From an uncultured Oscillospiraceae bacterium (GTDB lineage: Bacteria > Bacillota > Clostridia > Oscillospirales > Acutalibacteraceae): a stretch of DNA of 64,000 nucleotides. Of the stretch, positions 52,749 through 61,539 are shown piece after piece. The stretch spans positions 1 through 64,000 of the forward strand of contig CASEMN010000008.1 in NCBI GenBank assembly GCA_949289045.1, written 5' to 3'. Position 1 is the stretch's first letter. Each line of letters starts with the position of its first letter. Made by a program: the position numbers and the translations under genes. The notes under the pieces are model-generated. The model was not told the DNA's origin. It ran no database searches and saw only the letters and a list, made by a program, of their open reading frames with translations.

Positions 52749-54788
52749 ATGAAAGTAAAAACCGATTACACCTTAAAGGTGTTTCCGATTATTCTCTTTG
52801 CCGTCGGTATCATAATGATGCTTGCCCAGTGGATAACAGGAGTTAACCTCACAATGGTTGTGGGACTGGTTTACTGCTGCTTAATGTCCCTTGCAATAGC
52901 CATAGGAGTAATTTTTATGAAAAAGCTCTATATGTGGATTGTAGGCGGATACGCTGCGGCGTTCTTCGGAATTATTACATATCTGATTTTCAGGGGAGCG
53001 GATGCAGGCTTCGGAGCTTTTTCAACTGGACTTGCAGGCTTTTCAACAGCTGATCACCCTCTTTTCACCGGTGAGGAAAACTTCTTTACACGTCTTTTAG
53101 GAAATTTCCTTATAGCTCTTCCTGTTATTATGGCAATAGTGCTCCTTGTAGTTTTTGCCGTCAAAATAACAAAGAAGTTTACTTTTCAAAGAATCATAAC
53201 CGGAGTAATGAGCGTTGTGCTTATGGGTACAACAGTGCTCTTTGTTCTCACTACCAATCTTCGTACAGAGCCGAAAACACAGCGTATGTGGGAGGGTCAG
53301 GACGAATACCTTAAAAACATGGACAAAAACGCCACCCGTGAAAGTAAGCCCAATGTCCTGTTTATATTAATGGATGATTTAGGTTATGGAGATGTTTCCG
53401 CAAACGGTTCAATTTATGAAACACCCAATATTGACAGCATTGCGGAAAACGGCGTCAATTTTGAAAACTTTTATTCGAGCTATTCCGTATGTTCTCCGGC
53501 ACGTTTTGCCGCTCTTACGGGACGCTATCCATACAGAGGATATGCAGATAATGTTATGTATCCAACGATTTCAACTTTCAGTCCCTTTGCTCAGACAAGA
53601 ATTTTCAACTCCATTGAAATGGGCAATAACTGCGACGGTATGCTTGGGGATGAAATTACAATAGCTGAGGCTTTCCAGAGCGCCGGATATAAAACAGGAG
53701 CTTTCGGAAAATGGCATCTGGGAGATTACGGCGAATATCTGCCTACAAATCAGGGCTTTGATTATTTCTATGGCAGCCACCATGTTAATGATATGGTTCC
53801 TTTCTATCATGCTACCGAGGAAAACGGAGAATATGAAATCGTAAAGGGAACCGATCAGTTAAAGGATCAAAAAGATGCTACAAAGTGGATTCATCAGGAG
53901 ATAACCAGCTGGATTACCGATGTCGCACAGAGCTCGGACAATCAGCCTTTCTTTGCCTATTATGCTACGCCATGGCCTCATGCCCCGGTATTTGTAGGAG
54001 ATGAATTTAAAGGTGAAACCGGAATGGGAACATATGCCGACTGTGTGACGGAGTTTGACTATTATCTGGGACAGCTTTTCGATACAATGGAAGATCTCGG
54101 AATCCTTGACGATACAATAATAATCTTTACCAGCGATAACGGTCCCGCTCTTGAGGGTTCGACAGCTGAGCTCAGAGGAGGAAAATATCTTGCCTATGAG
54201 GGAGGACAGAAAGTACCGTTCTTTATCCGATGGGATAACAGCGACGGACTTGTTCCGAAAGGCGAAAAGAGAAGCCAGACCTCCACTCTTGTTGACCTTT
54301 TCCCGACCCTTGTGGAAATGTGTTCCCTTACGGGAAACAGCGGAACCACAGATAACTATATGCCCTTTGACAGAGAAATCGACGGAGTTTCGATGGTTCC
54401 CGTTCTCAAAAACGATACTCCTGTACATACAAAGGAGCATCCCATTCTCCACATGAAGCGTGAAAAAATAAAGGCGCTTCAGTACACTGTTCCCACTGCT
54501 GATATTTTATCTCAGGAGGAGTACAGTGATTATAAATATCCGGTACTTACCGATAACGATTATGTAACCTTCAAATATTTCAGAAAAATGCAGAACGATA
54601 ACCCGGCGTTTTTCGATAAGAACAGGAAAAACTGGCTCCATATTCTCACCGATGATGCAGGGGAGAACTACAACCGTTCCAAGGTTTTCCCAACTGTTGC
54701 CGATGAGATGAACGGCGAAATAGACAACTGGACAAAGAAGTTTAAGGAAAACCGCAGGGGAATCAATGAGGAATATTATAACCGCTGA
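52749..54788 (+). CDS. Membrane-anchored Cys-type sulfatase
   Basis: A 679-residue protein. Residues 1-170 hold about five membrane helices, and residues 200-679 are a type I sulfatase domain: the N-terminal metal site LFILMDDLGYGD and the formylglycine signature C-S-P-A-R with C248 as the residue to be converted, then LTGRYPYR and the C-terminal FTSDNGP metal site. The catalytic domain is probably outside the cell and removes sulfate esters from glycans such as mucin (inference). AGGAGG precedes the ATG. The maturase gene follows 21 bases downstream. Most sulfatases have a cleaved signal, so the multi-helix N-terminus is unusual. Confidence 0.9.
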   Translation: MKVKTDYTLKVFPIILFAVGIIMMLAQWITGVNLTMVVGLVYCCLMSLAIAIGVIFMKKLYMWIVGGYAAAFFGIITYLIFRGADAGFGAFSTGLAGFSTADHPLFTGEENFFTRLLGNFLIALPVIMAIVLLVVFAVKITKKFTFQRIITGVMSVVLMGTTVLFVLTTNLRTEPKTQRMWEGQDEYLKNMDKNATRESKPNVLFILMDDLGYGDVSANGSIYETPNIDSIAENGVNFENFYSSYSVCSPARFAALTGRYPYRGYADNVMYPTISTFSPFAQTRIFNSIEMGNNCDGMLGDEITIAEAFQSAGYKTGAFGKWHLGDYGEYLPTNQGFDYFYGSHHVNDMVPFYHATEENGEYEIVKGTDQLKDQKDATKWIHQEITSWITDVAQSSDNQPFFAYYATPWPHAPVFVGDEFKGETGMGTYADCVTEFDYYLGQLFDTMEDLGILDDTIIIFTSDNGPALEGSTAELRGGKYLAYEGGQKVPFFIRWDNSDGLVPKGEKRSQTSTLVDLFPTLVEMCSLTGNSGTTDNYMPFDREIDGVSMVPVLKNDTPVHTKEHPILHMKREKIKALQYTVPTADILSQEEYSDYKYPVLTDNDYVTFKYFRKMQNDNPAFFDKNRKNWLHILTDDAGENYNRSKVFPTVADEMNGEIDNWTKKFKENRRGINEEYYNR

Positions 54789-54809
54789 TTTTGTTAGGAG
54801 ATTTTTTAT

Positions 54810-55904
54810 ATGCCGCCTATTTCAGTTTTAATTAAACCGGCTTCCAGTATGTGCAATATGCGCTGTAAATATTGTTTTTACGCCGATGTAACGGATTTCA
54901 GAGAAATTCGCAATTTCGGTGTAATGAGCCGTGAAACAGCGGAAAACCTCATAGAAAAAGCCTTTGCCTTTGCCGATAAAGGCGAGCCAATTTCCTTTGC
55001 CTTTCAGGGGGGAGAACCTCTTCTTGCAGGAATCGAGTATTTTAAGAATTTCACCGATTTTGTAAGGGAGAAAAACACAAAGGGTAACCCGGTGTATTAC
55101 GGCATACAGACTAACGGAACCCTTGTTACCGAAGCGTGGGCAGAGTTTTTCAAAGCCAATAAATTCCTTGTGGGACTGAGCCTTGACGGCGACGAAGCAG
55201 GAAACAAATTCAGAGTTTCGGCAGAAAAAAACTCCACCTTTTACAGGGTGCTGCAAACGGCGGAAATTTTTAAAAATCACGGAGTCGATTTTAATATTCT
55301 AACGGTCCTCACAGGATACTGTGCTGAAAACGGCGAGAGAATTTATCGCTTTTTCAGGAACAAGGGCTTTCGCTATATACAGTTTATACCCTGTCTGCGT
55401 CCTTTTGGGGACAAGAGCGAAAGCGAGCTTTACATGACCGAAAAGCAGTATGGTGATTTTCTCATCAGGGTTTTTAATCTCTATGTTAAAGATTATGTCC
55501 GCAATAATTACATAAGCATCAGACAGTTTGATAACTGGGTGCAGATGCATTTGGGCAATCGTCCCGAACAGTGCGGAATGATGGGTCACTGTACATTTCA
55601 GTTTGTAGCCGAGGGCAACGGAAATATATATCCCTGTGACTTTTACTGTACCGATGAATGGCTTTTGGGCAACATAAATGAGATGAGTTTTACAGATTTT
55701 GTAAACGGAGAAAAAATGCGTTCCTTTATTTCGGAGAGCATAGAAGTTCCTGAAAAGTGCAAAAAATGCAGATTTTATCCCCTTTGCAGAGGGGGAGGCT
55801 GCAAGCGTTCACGGCTCGATAGAGATTACTGCGAAAGCTATAAACGTTTTTTCTCAGCGTGTCTTCCGCTATTCCGAGTGTTTATAAACGAGCCGAGAAG
55901 GTAA
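54810..55904 (+). CDS. Anaerobic sulfatase-maturating enzyme (radical SAM/SPASM)
   Basis: A 364-residue enzyme that oxidises the sulfatase active-site Cys (or Ser) to formylglycine without oxygen. The radical SAM cluster is C15-x3-C19-x2-C22, followed by FAFQGGEPLLAG. The C-terminal SPASM domain has the auxiliary-cluster cysteines in CGMMGHC, NIYPCDFYC and CKKCRFYPLCRGGGCKR. The start codon follows AGGAG. Its partner is the upstream sulfatase. Confidence 0.93.
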   Translation: MPPISVLIKPASSMCNMRCKYCFYADVTDFREIRNFGVMSRETAENLIEKAFAFADKGEPISFAFQGGEPLLAGIEYFKNFTDFVREKNTKGNPVYYGIQTNGTLVTEAWAEFFKANKFLVGLSLDGDEAGNKFRVSAEKNSTFYRVLQTAEIFKNHGVDFNILTVLTGYCAENGERIYRFFRNKGFRYIQFIPCLRPFGDKSESELYMTEKQYGDFLIRVFNLYVKDYVRNNYISIRQFDNWVQMHLGNRPEQCGMMGHCTFQFVAEGNGNIYPCDFYCTDEWLLGNINEMSFTDFVNGEKMRSFISESIEVPEKCKKCRFYPLCRGGGCKRSRLDRDYCESYKRFFSACLPLFRVFINEPRR

Positions 55905-55930
55905 TTAACTGTATTAAAGCTTAATAATAA

Positions 55931-55972
55931 AAAAGGGGATGTTTCACTTACACGGTGAAACATCCCTTTTTA
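55931..55972. terminator. Bidirectional terminator between convergent genes
   Basis: AAAAGGGGATGTTTCAC pairs with GTGAAACATCCCTTTT with one bulge; an A-run before and a T-run after serve both the maturase gene and mtaB. Confidence 0.93.
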
Positions 55973-55981
55973 TACTTAATT

Positions 55982-57277
55982 TTATTCCTCAATTTCACCG
56001 TAACAGTATCCGTCACGGTATTCAGTGAGTCTTACTTTCGCAATTTTTCCCATAAGGCAATCATCAGCTTTGACTCTTACGGGAGTGTAGTTTTCCGTGT
56101 ATCCTTCTGAAAATCCGTCATGGGTTCTCGATTCAAAAAGAACCTCTTCTATAGTTCCGAGAGCTTCACGGATTTTTCCTTCCCTTATTTTTTCGCACAC
56201 CTCAATGGCTCTTGCGGCTCTTCTTTCCTTTTCGCTTTTTTCAATCTGATTTTCCATTTTGTCCGCTTTTGTACCGGGGCGTCTTGAATATGGGAAAACG
56301 TGAACCTTTTCAAAGCCTACTTTTTCGCAGAAGCGGAGGGATTCCTCAAAATCATCATTGGTTTCACCTGGAAAACCTACCATAAGGTCAGTGGTGAGAG
56401 AGGCGTTTTTGAAATTTTCACGAAGCTTTACGCAAAGGTCATAGTATTCCTGTGCGGTGTAGTGACGGTTCATGGCTTTGAGGGTCTTGTCGCATCCGCT
56501 CTGAAGAGAAATGTGGAACTGAGGACAGAATTTTTTAAGGGAAGCGAGAGCATCAATAACCTCATCGGTTATGTGGTCGGGCTCAAGGGAGCCTAAACGC
56601 ACACGCTCTATGCCCTCGGTTTCGCATACTGCCTTTACTGCCATGGGGAAAGTAATATTTTCAAGATCCCTTCCGTATGAAGAAAGGTTTATACCTACAA
56701 GTACAATTTCCTTATATCCTGATTCTGCCAGATGCTTTGCTTCTTCCTTTATTTCGTCAAGAGGTTTTGAACGGACAAATCCTCTTGATGTGGGAATTAT
56801 GCAGTATGAACAGCGGCGGTTGCATCCGTCCTGAATTTTAAGAAACGCTCTTGTACGCTCTTCAAAAGAGGTTATTGTATCGCCGGAAAATTTTTCTCCT
56901 ATCTCATGAGTGCATACGTTGAAAATACGCTTTCCCTGACGGATATATTCTTCAATGAGCCTTAAAAGCTCCGTGTTATTTCGGTTTCCCATAACGATAT
57001 CCGCCTGTGTAAGCTCCCTTGCCTTTTCAGGGTAAGCCTGAGGCATACAACCTGTTAAAACTGTTATGCAGTCGGGATACATTCTTTTAAAACGCCTTAC
57101 TGCCTGACGGCTTTTTTTGTCTCCTGTGCCTGTGACGGTGCAGGAGTTTATTATATATATGTCGGCTTTTTCGGTGTGGGGAACTGTTTCAAATCCGTTT
57201 TTTCTTAAGAATTCTCCCATGGCCTGGGATTCGTACTGATTCACCTTGCAGCCGAGGGTATAAAAAGCAGCTTTCAT
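55982..57277 (-). CDS. mtaB: tRNA t6A37 methylthiotransferase MtaB
   Basis: A radical SAM methylthiotransferase of 431 residues that converts t6A37 to ms2t6A37. The UPF0004 domain opens with LGCKVNQYESQAM; the radical SAM core has CNRRCSYCIIP; a TRAM domain ends the protein. KVNQYES, in place of the GNVADSE of MiaB in this window, and the length separate the two. GGAGATAAC precedes the ATG on the minus strand. It is monocistronic. Confidence 0.93.
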   Translation of the reverse strand: MKAAFYTLGCKVNQYESQAMGEFLRKNGFETVPHTEKADIYIINSCTVTGTGDKKSRQAVRRFKRMYPDCITVLTGCMPQAYPEKARELTQADIVMGNRNNTELLRLIEEYIRQGKRIFNVCTHEIGEKFSGDTITSFEERTRAFLKIQDGCNRRCSYCIIPTSRGFVRSKPLDEIKEEAKHLAESGYKEIVLVGINLSSYGRDLENITFPMAVKAVCETEGIERVRLGSLEPDHITDEVIDALASLKKFCPQFHISLQSGCDKTLKAMNRHYTAQEYYDLCVKLRENFKNASLTTDLMVGFPGETNDDFEESLRFCEKVGFEKVHVFPYSRRPGTKADKMENQIEKSEKERRAARAIEVCEKIREGKIREALGTIEEVLFESRTHDGFSEGYTENYTPVRVKADDCLMGKIAKVRLTEYRDGYCYGEIEE

Positions 57278-57406
57278 CTGTTATCTCCGTTCTTTAATTT
57301 ATGGTGAAATTATATTCCAAAGGGGTTAAAAAATCAATAACCAGCCGCTGTCTGTGGTATTTTGGAACTTTTCGGCATAGATTTTAGTAAATCGGAGGTG
57401 CTTGAA

Positions 57407-58612
57407 ATGAAAAAGATAAGAAGAATTACCGCAATGCTTGCCGCAGGAGCGGTTATGCTCAGCTGTATTAGTTTTTCCGGATCTGTTTCAGCCGCAGAAG
57501 AAAATAAAGCGGAGACAAAAACGGCGCAGACGGAAACAGCTCAGACAATGCCTGTTGAGGTAAAGGCAAAGGCGGCTGTTTTAATGGATGTCACAACGGG
57601 AAAAGTGCTGATGGCCAATAATGAAAACGAAAGGCTGCCACCTGCGTCGGTCACTAAGATAATGACACTTTTGCTCGTGTGCGAAGCGATAGATTCGGGA
57701 GAGCTGTCCCTTACAGAAAAGCTCACTGCCTCAAAGGATGCAGTATCAAAGGGCGGCTCACAGATATGGCTCAAAGAGGGTGAGTCCATGACTGTTGACG
57801 AACTTTTGAAGGCGGCGGCCATTGCCAGCGCAAACGACGCCTGTGCAGTGCTTGCGGAGCGAATTGCAGGCAGTGAAGAGGGATTTGTCACTATGATGAA
57901 CGAAAGGGCAAAGGCTCTCGGAATGAAGAACACCAATTTTGAAAACTGTACGGGACTTGATGATACAACTACAAATCATTATACCAGTGCCTATGATATC
58001 GCCCTTATGGGACGGGAGCTTTTAAAGCATGACCTTATACAAAACTATACAACTGTATGGATGGATTCTCTTCGTGACGGTAAAACCGAACTTGTAAACA
58101 CAAATAAGCTTGTGCGGTTTTATAAGGGTACTACAGGACTTAAAACAGGTACAACTCAAAAAGCAGGACAGTGTCTTGCAGCATCCGCTCAAAGGGATTC
58201 ACTGCATCTGATAGCAGTTGTTTTGGGCTGTGAAAGCAGCGACGACCGATTTAACGGAGCAAAAGCTATGCTCAACTGGGGATTTTCCAACTGGGTAAGC
58301 TATAAGCCTGAAATAAGCAAAGATCTCATAACTGATGTAAACGTTCTTCACGGAATAAAATCTTCTATTACCCCTGAAATTCCGGAAACTTCGGGTACAA
58401 TAATCAAAAAAGGAGCTCAGGGTGATGTAAAGCAGGAAATAAATATTCCAGTTGACGTTGAAGCGCCTGTGGAAAAGGGGCAGGTAATAGGTACGGTTAC
58501 ATTTACTTTAGGTGATGAAAAAATAGGTGAATACAATCTGACTGCAGGTGAAGCAATAAAGAAAATCGGATTTCTCGATGCCCTTGCAATGCTTTTAAGA
58601 GGAGCGGCATGA
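57407..58612 (+). CDS. D-alanyl-D-alanine carboxypeptidase (DacF/PBP5 type)
   Basis: A low-molecular-weight penicillin-binding protein that trims the terminal D-Ala of peptidoglycan stem peptides. It has a signal peptide (MKKIRR, hydrophobic to 24, cleavage probably after SVSA at 29), the active-site SVTK at 81-84, SAN at 141-143, KTG at 246-248, and a C-terminal PBP5_C domain (about 290-385). The ATG at 57407 is chosen for its GGAGGTG at 57394-57400; the frame is open to 57362 without a ribosome site. In Bacillus dacF precedes spoIIA; here the gene stands alone. Confidence 0.92.
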   Translation: MKKIRRITAMLAAGAVMLSCISFSGSVSAAEENKAETKTAQTETAQTMPVEVKAKAAVLMDVTTGKVLMANNENERLPPASVTKIMTLLLVCEAIDSGELSLTEKLTASKDAVSKGGSQIWLKEGESMTVDELLKAAAIASANDACAVLAERIAGSEEGFVTMMNERAKALGMKNTNFENCTGLDDTTTNHYTSAYDIALMGRELLKHDLIQNYTTVWMDSLRDGKTELVNTNKLVRFYKGTTGLKTGTTQKAGQCLAASAQRDSLHLIAVVLGCESSDDRFNGAKAMLNWGFSNWVSYKPEISKDLITDVNVLHGIKSSITPEIPETSGTIIKKGAQGDVKQEINIPVDVEAPVEKGQVIGTVTFTLGDEKIGEYNLTAGEAIKKIGFLDALAMLLRGAA

Positions 58613-58667
58613 CTTTGTTCTAAATAAGAACAGACTGAAAATTATTTTTAAATATGGTGATATTGTA

Positions 58668-58696
58668 TTGAAAAAATCCGGTTTATAAGGTAAGAT
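58668..58696 (+). promoter_or_regulatory. Putative promoter of pgi
   Basis: TTGAAA at 58668-58673, a 17-base spacer and TAAGAT at 58691-58696, about 75 bases before the start codon. Confidence 0.5.
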
Positions 58697-58774
58697 ATAT
58701 ACAACCGAATGGGCAAAAGACGTTTAAAACTGATATTTTGCACAAACGGGGTTTAAAAATGGAGGAATACAATC

Positions 58775-60118
58775 ATGAGCGTAAAACTTATCGACAGATA
58801 TGTGGGCGAGCTTGTAACACCTGCCGACATTGAAGCAATTGCACCTGAAGTTAAAAAGGCAGCGCAAGTTCTCGAGAGCAAAACAGGAGAGGGAAACGAT
58901 TTCCTCGGCTGGCTTACTCTTCCCACTGATTATGATAAAGAGGAGTTTGCAAGAATCAAAAAGGCGGCAGCTAAAATCAAGTCCGACTCAGAGGTTCTTA
59001 TTGTTATAGGCATCGGCGGTTCTTATCTCGGAGCACGAGCAGCTATTGAGTTTATCAAATCACCCAACTATAACGTAATGAAAAAAGATACTCCGGATAT
59101 CTATTTTTCCGGTAACAGCATCAGCTCAACTGCTCTTAAAGAGCTCGTTGATATCTGCGACGGACGTGATTTTTCAATCAACGTCATTTCAAAATCAGGT
59201 ACAACAACAGAGCCTGCAGTAGCTTTCAGAGTTTTCCGTGAGATTCTCGAGAAGAAGTATGGCAAAGAGGGCGCAGCGGGAAGAATTTATGTAACAACCG
59301 ATAAGGAAAAGGGTACACTTAAATCACTTTCCGACCGTGAAGGCTATGAAACTTTCGTTGTTCCCGATGATGTCGGCGGACGTTACTCAGTTCTTACAGC
59401 AGTAGGTCTTCTTCCCATCGCAGTAAGCGGTGCTGATATCGACGCACTTATGAGCGGCGCAAAGGCAGCTCAGGATGCTCTTACAAGCGATGATCTTAAC
59501 GAAAATGACTGCTACAAGTACGCAGCAATCAGAAACATCCTTTACCGCAAGGGCAAGAGCGCTGAAATGCTTGTAAGCTATGAGCCTTCATTCACAATGA
59601 TGAACGAGTGGTTCAAGCAGCTCTTCGGTGAGAGCGAAGGTAAAGACGGAAAGGGACTTTTCCCGGTTTCAGCAGTTTTCTCAACAGACCTTCATTCTCT
59701 CGGTCAGTATATTCAGGAGGGTGAGAGACTTCTCTTTGAGACAGTTGTAAGCTTTGAGAAGCCCAAGTATGAAATCACTCTCGGAACAGATCCCGAAAAT
59801 GTTGACGGACTTAACTTCCTTGCCGGTAAGACAATGGATTACGTCAATAAGAAGGCTTTCCAGGGTACAATCCTTGCTCACAACGACGGCGGAGTTCCGA
59901 ACCTTGTTCTCTCTGTTCCCGAAATGAATGAGTATGAGCTCGGATATCTCATTTACTTCTTTGAAAAGGCATGTGCTGTTTCCGGCTATGTTCTCGGAGT
60001 AAATCCCTTTAACCAGCCCGGCGTTGAAAGCTATAAGAAGAATATGTTTGCTCTTCTTGGCAAGCCCGGTTATGAGAGCGAGAAAGAAGCTCTTGAAAAG
60101 AGACTCGGCGAAAACTAA
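58775..60118 (+). CDS. pgi: Glucose-6-phosphate isomerase
   Basis: Interconverts glucose 6-phosphate and fructose 6-phosphate in glycolysis. The 447 residues fit the short Gram-positive form. The family motifs are [13 protein letters not shown] (about 73-85), the phosphate-binding [13 protein letters not shown] (about 137-149), [15 protein letters not shown], and [11 protein letters not shown] with the catalytic Glu. GGAGG precedes the ATG. A P-loop protein gene follows 50 bases later. Confidence 0.97.
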   Translation: MSVKLIDRYVGELVTPADIEAIAPEVKKAAQVLESKTGEGNDFLGWLTLPTDYDKEEFARIKKAAAKIKSDSEVLIVIGIGGSYLGARAAIEFIKSPNYNVMKKDTPDIYFSGNSISSTALKELVDICDGRDFSINVISKSGTTTEPAVAFRVFREILEKKYGKEGAAGRIYVTTDKEKGTLKSLSDREGYETFVVPDDVGGRYSVLTAVGLLPIAVSGADIDALMSGAKAAQDALTSDDLNENDCYKYAAIRNILYRKGKSAEMLVSYEPSFTMMNEWFKQLFGESEGKDGKGLFPVSAVFSTDLHSLGQYIQEGERLLFETVVSFEKPKYEITLGTDPENVDGLNFLAGKTMDYVNKKAFQGTILAHNDGGVPNLVLSVPEMNEYELGYLIYFFEKACAVSGYVLGVNPFNQPGVESYKKNMFALLGKPGYESEKEALEKRLGEN

Positions 60119-60168
60119 AACGGATGAAACCGCTTTGGCGGATATTAAATATACAGGAGGAGATAGTA

Positions 60169-60585
60169 ATGATTTCTCTTATTATCGGATGCAAAGGCTC
60201 AGGAAAAACAAAGCATTTAATCGCAGAGGTTAACGCAGCTGTTGAAAAGTCAAACGGACACGTTGTGTGCGTTGAGAAGGAAACAAAGCTCACTTATGAC
60301 GTTAACTCACGTGCAAGGCTTGTTGCCGCTGATTACTTTGATGTTCACGGTTATGACGCTTTTTACGGTTTCCTCAGCGGAATCTGTGCAGGCGACCATG
60401 ACATTACAGATATTCTTGTAGATGCTACACTGAGAATCGGTTCAAGAGATTATGAGGAGCTTGCCGACTTCCTTAAGAAGGTTGACAATCTTTCACAGCT
60501 TACGGACGCAAAGTTCACATTTACAATTTCCGCAGACGAGTCAGTTCTTCCCGAAAGAATTTACGAGTACTGCCAGAAAATCTGA
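60169..60585 (+). CDS. Small P-loop protein of unknown function
   Basis: A 138-residue protein with a clear Walker A motif, GCKGSGKT at 7-14, and a possible Walker B at DILVDAT. It has no further NTPase motifs that I can name and is too short for a kinase with a lid domain. It lies 50 bases after pgi, with GGAGGAG before the ATG; the frame is open from 60124 but that stretch has no ribosome site. A hairpin terminator follows. I do not recognise the family. Confidence 0.72.
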   Translation: MISLIIGCKGSGKTKHLIAEVNAAVEKSNGHVVCVEKETKLTYDVNSRARLVAADYFDVHGYDAFYGFLSGICAGDHDITDILVDATLRIGSRDYEELADFLKKVDNLSQLTDAKFTFTISADESVLPERIYEYCQKI

Positions 60586-60608
60586 AAACCGCTGAAATGA
60601 ACAGTATG

Positions 60609-60639
60609 TTTTGACCGGAGGGTTTCTCTCCGGTCAAAA
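60609..60639 (+). terminator. Terminator of pgi and the P-loop gene
   Basis: TTTTGACCGGAG pairs perfectly with CTCCGGTCAAAA around GGTTTCT. The following T-run is poor (TGTTGTGCTGTTT). Confidence 0.75.
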
Positions 60640-60673
60640 TGTTGTGCTGTTTAAAAAAATATGTCACTATGTG

Positions 60674-60702
60674 TTGACAAAGCGGTGCGGAAAATGTATA
60701 AT
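60674..60702 (+). promoter_or_regulatory. Consensus promoter of yceD-rpmF
   Basis: TTGACA at 60674-60679, a 17-base spacer and TATAAT at 60697-60702, a perfect sigma-A consensus, 30 bases before the start codon. Confidence 0.9.
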
Positions 60703-60731
60703 AATTTCCGCACAATATCAGGGGTGTAGCT

Positions 60732-61226
60732 ATGCTTATTAATCTTGAGAACATATTCCGAAATGAGGGCGAGGTTCTTCCCCTTAATTTTGAGTACGAT
60801 TTTTCCGATGTAGAGGTTTCCGGTGTGCATCCGGTAACAGCTCCGGTTAAAGTGACAGGTGAAATCCGAAACAGAACCGGCGTTGTCACACTTAATGCAA
60901 AAGCCGATTATACCTACTGTGCTCCCTGTGACAGATGTGCAGTGGATGTTAAGAGGGATTATTCAGTTACTCTTTCCTCCCTTGTCGTTTACGAGCTTAA
61001 CGACTCTGATAACGACGAATTTATTCTTGCCGAAAATATGCAGCTCGATTTTGAAGAGCTCATGCGCAGCGAAGTTATTTTGTCATTTCCGTCAAAGCTG
61101 CTGTGCAAAGAGGACTGCAAGGGACTTTGTGCAGTTTGCGGCAAAAATCTTAATGAAGGCTCCTGTAGCTGTCAAAAGCCGACAGATCCACGTCTGGATG
61201 TGCTTAAGCAGCTTTTGGATAAATAA
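60732..61226 (+). CDS. YceD-family (DUF177) protein
   Basis: A 164-residue cytoplasmic protein of the family found upstream of rpmF in most bacteria and linked to 23S rRNA metabolism. Cysteine pairs CAPCDRC in the middle and CKEDCKGLCAVCG...CSC at the end probably bind zinc. The order yceD-rpmF is kept, with a 43-base gap. Confidence 0.9.
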   Translation: MLINLENIFRNEGEVLPLNFEYDFSDVEVSGVHPVTAPVKVTGEIRNRTGVVTLNAKADYTYCAPCDRCAVDVKRDYSVTLSSLVVYELNDSDNDEFILAENMQLDFEELMRSEVILSFPSKLLCKEDCKGLCAVCGKNLNEGSCSCQKPTDPRLDVLKQLLDK

Positions 61227-61269
61227 TTTAGTTTTCAGTTTATTTTCACTAATCTAAGGAGGTGCTGAC

Positions 61270-61452
61270 ATGGCGGTACCAAAGAGAAGAGTTTCAAAGG
61301 CAAGACGCGATAAGAGACGTTCCAACGTTTGGAAGTTGGAGGCTCCCACCCTTGTAAAGTGTCCCAATTGCGGTGAGTACAAAAGACCTCACAGAGTTTG
61401 TGGCAACTGCGGTTCCTACAACGGCAAGACAGTTATAAGCAAGGAAGCATAA
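61270..61452 (+). CDS. rpmF: Ribosomal protein L32
   Basis: A 60-residue large-subunit ribosomal protein, basic at the start ([17 protein letters not shown]), with a zinc ribbon CPNC (37-40) and CGNC (50-53). All four cysteines are present, so this is the zinc-binding form. GGAGGTG precedes the ATG. Confidence 0.98.
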   Translation: MAVPKRRVSKARRDKRRSNVWKLEAPTLVKCPNCGEYKRPHRVCGNCGSYNGKTVISKEA

Positions 61453-61467
61453 GTCCTTTACACACAG

Positions 61468-61504
61468 GCAAAGGTAGGGAAGTAGTCTTCTCTGCCTTTT
61501 TTGC
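61468..61504 (+). terminator. Terminator of yceD-rpmF
   Basis: AAAGGTAGGGAAG pairs with CTTCTCTGCCTTT (with wobble pairs) around TAGT, followed by six Ts. It overlaps the first codon of the longest frame of the next gene, which supports a later start for it. Confidence 0.88.
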
Positions 61505-61539
61505 TTATTATGTACAAAAACTGGGGAGGTGCATTTTAC

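Noticed and set aside
53859..54452. A 197-codon minus-strand frame opposite the sulfatase gene
   Set aside because: Shadow frame with no family features, inside the catalytic domain of a clear gene.
61501..61539. N-terminal extension of the DUF512 protein
   Set aside because: Overlaps the rpmF terminator; the GTG at 61540 has the ribosome site.
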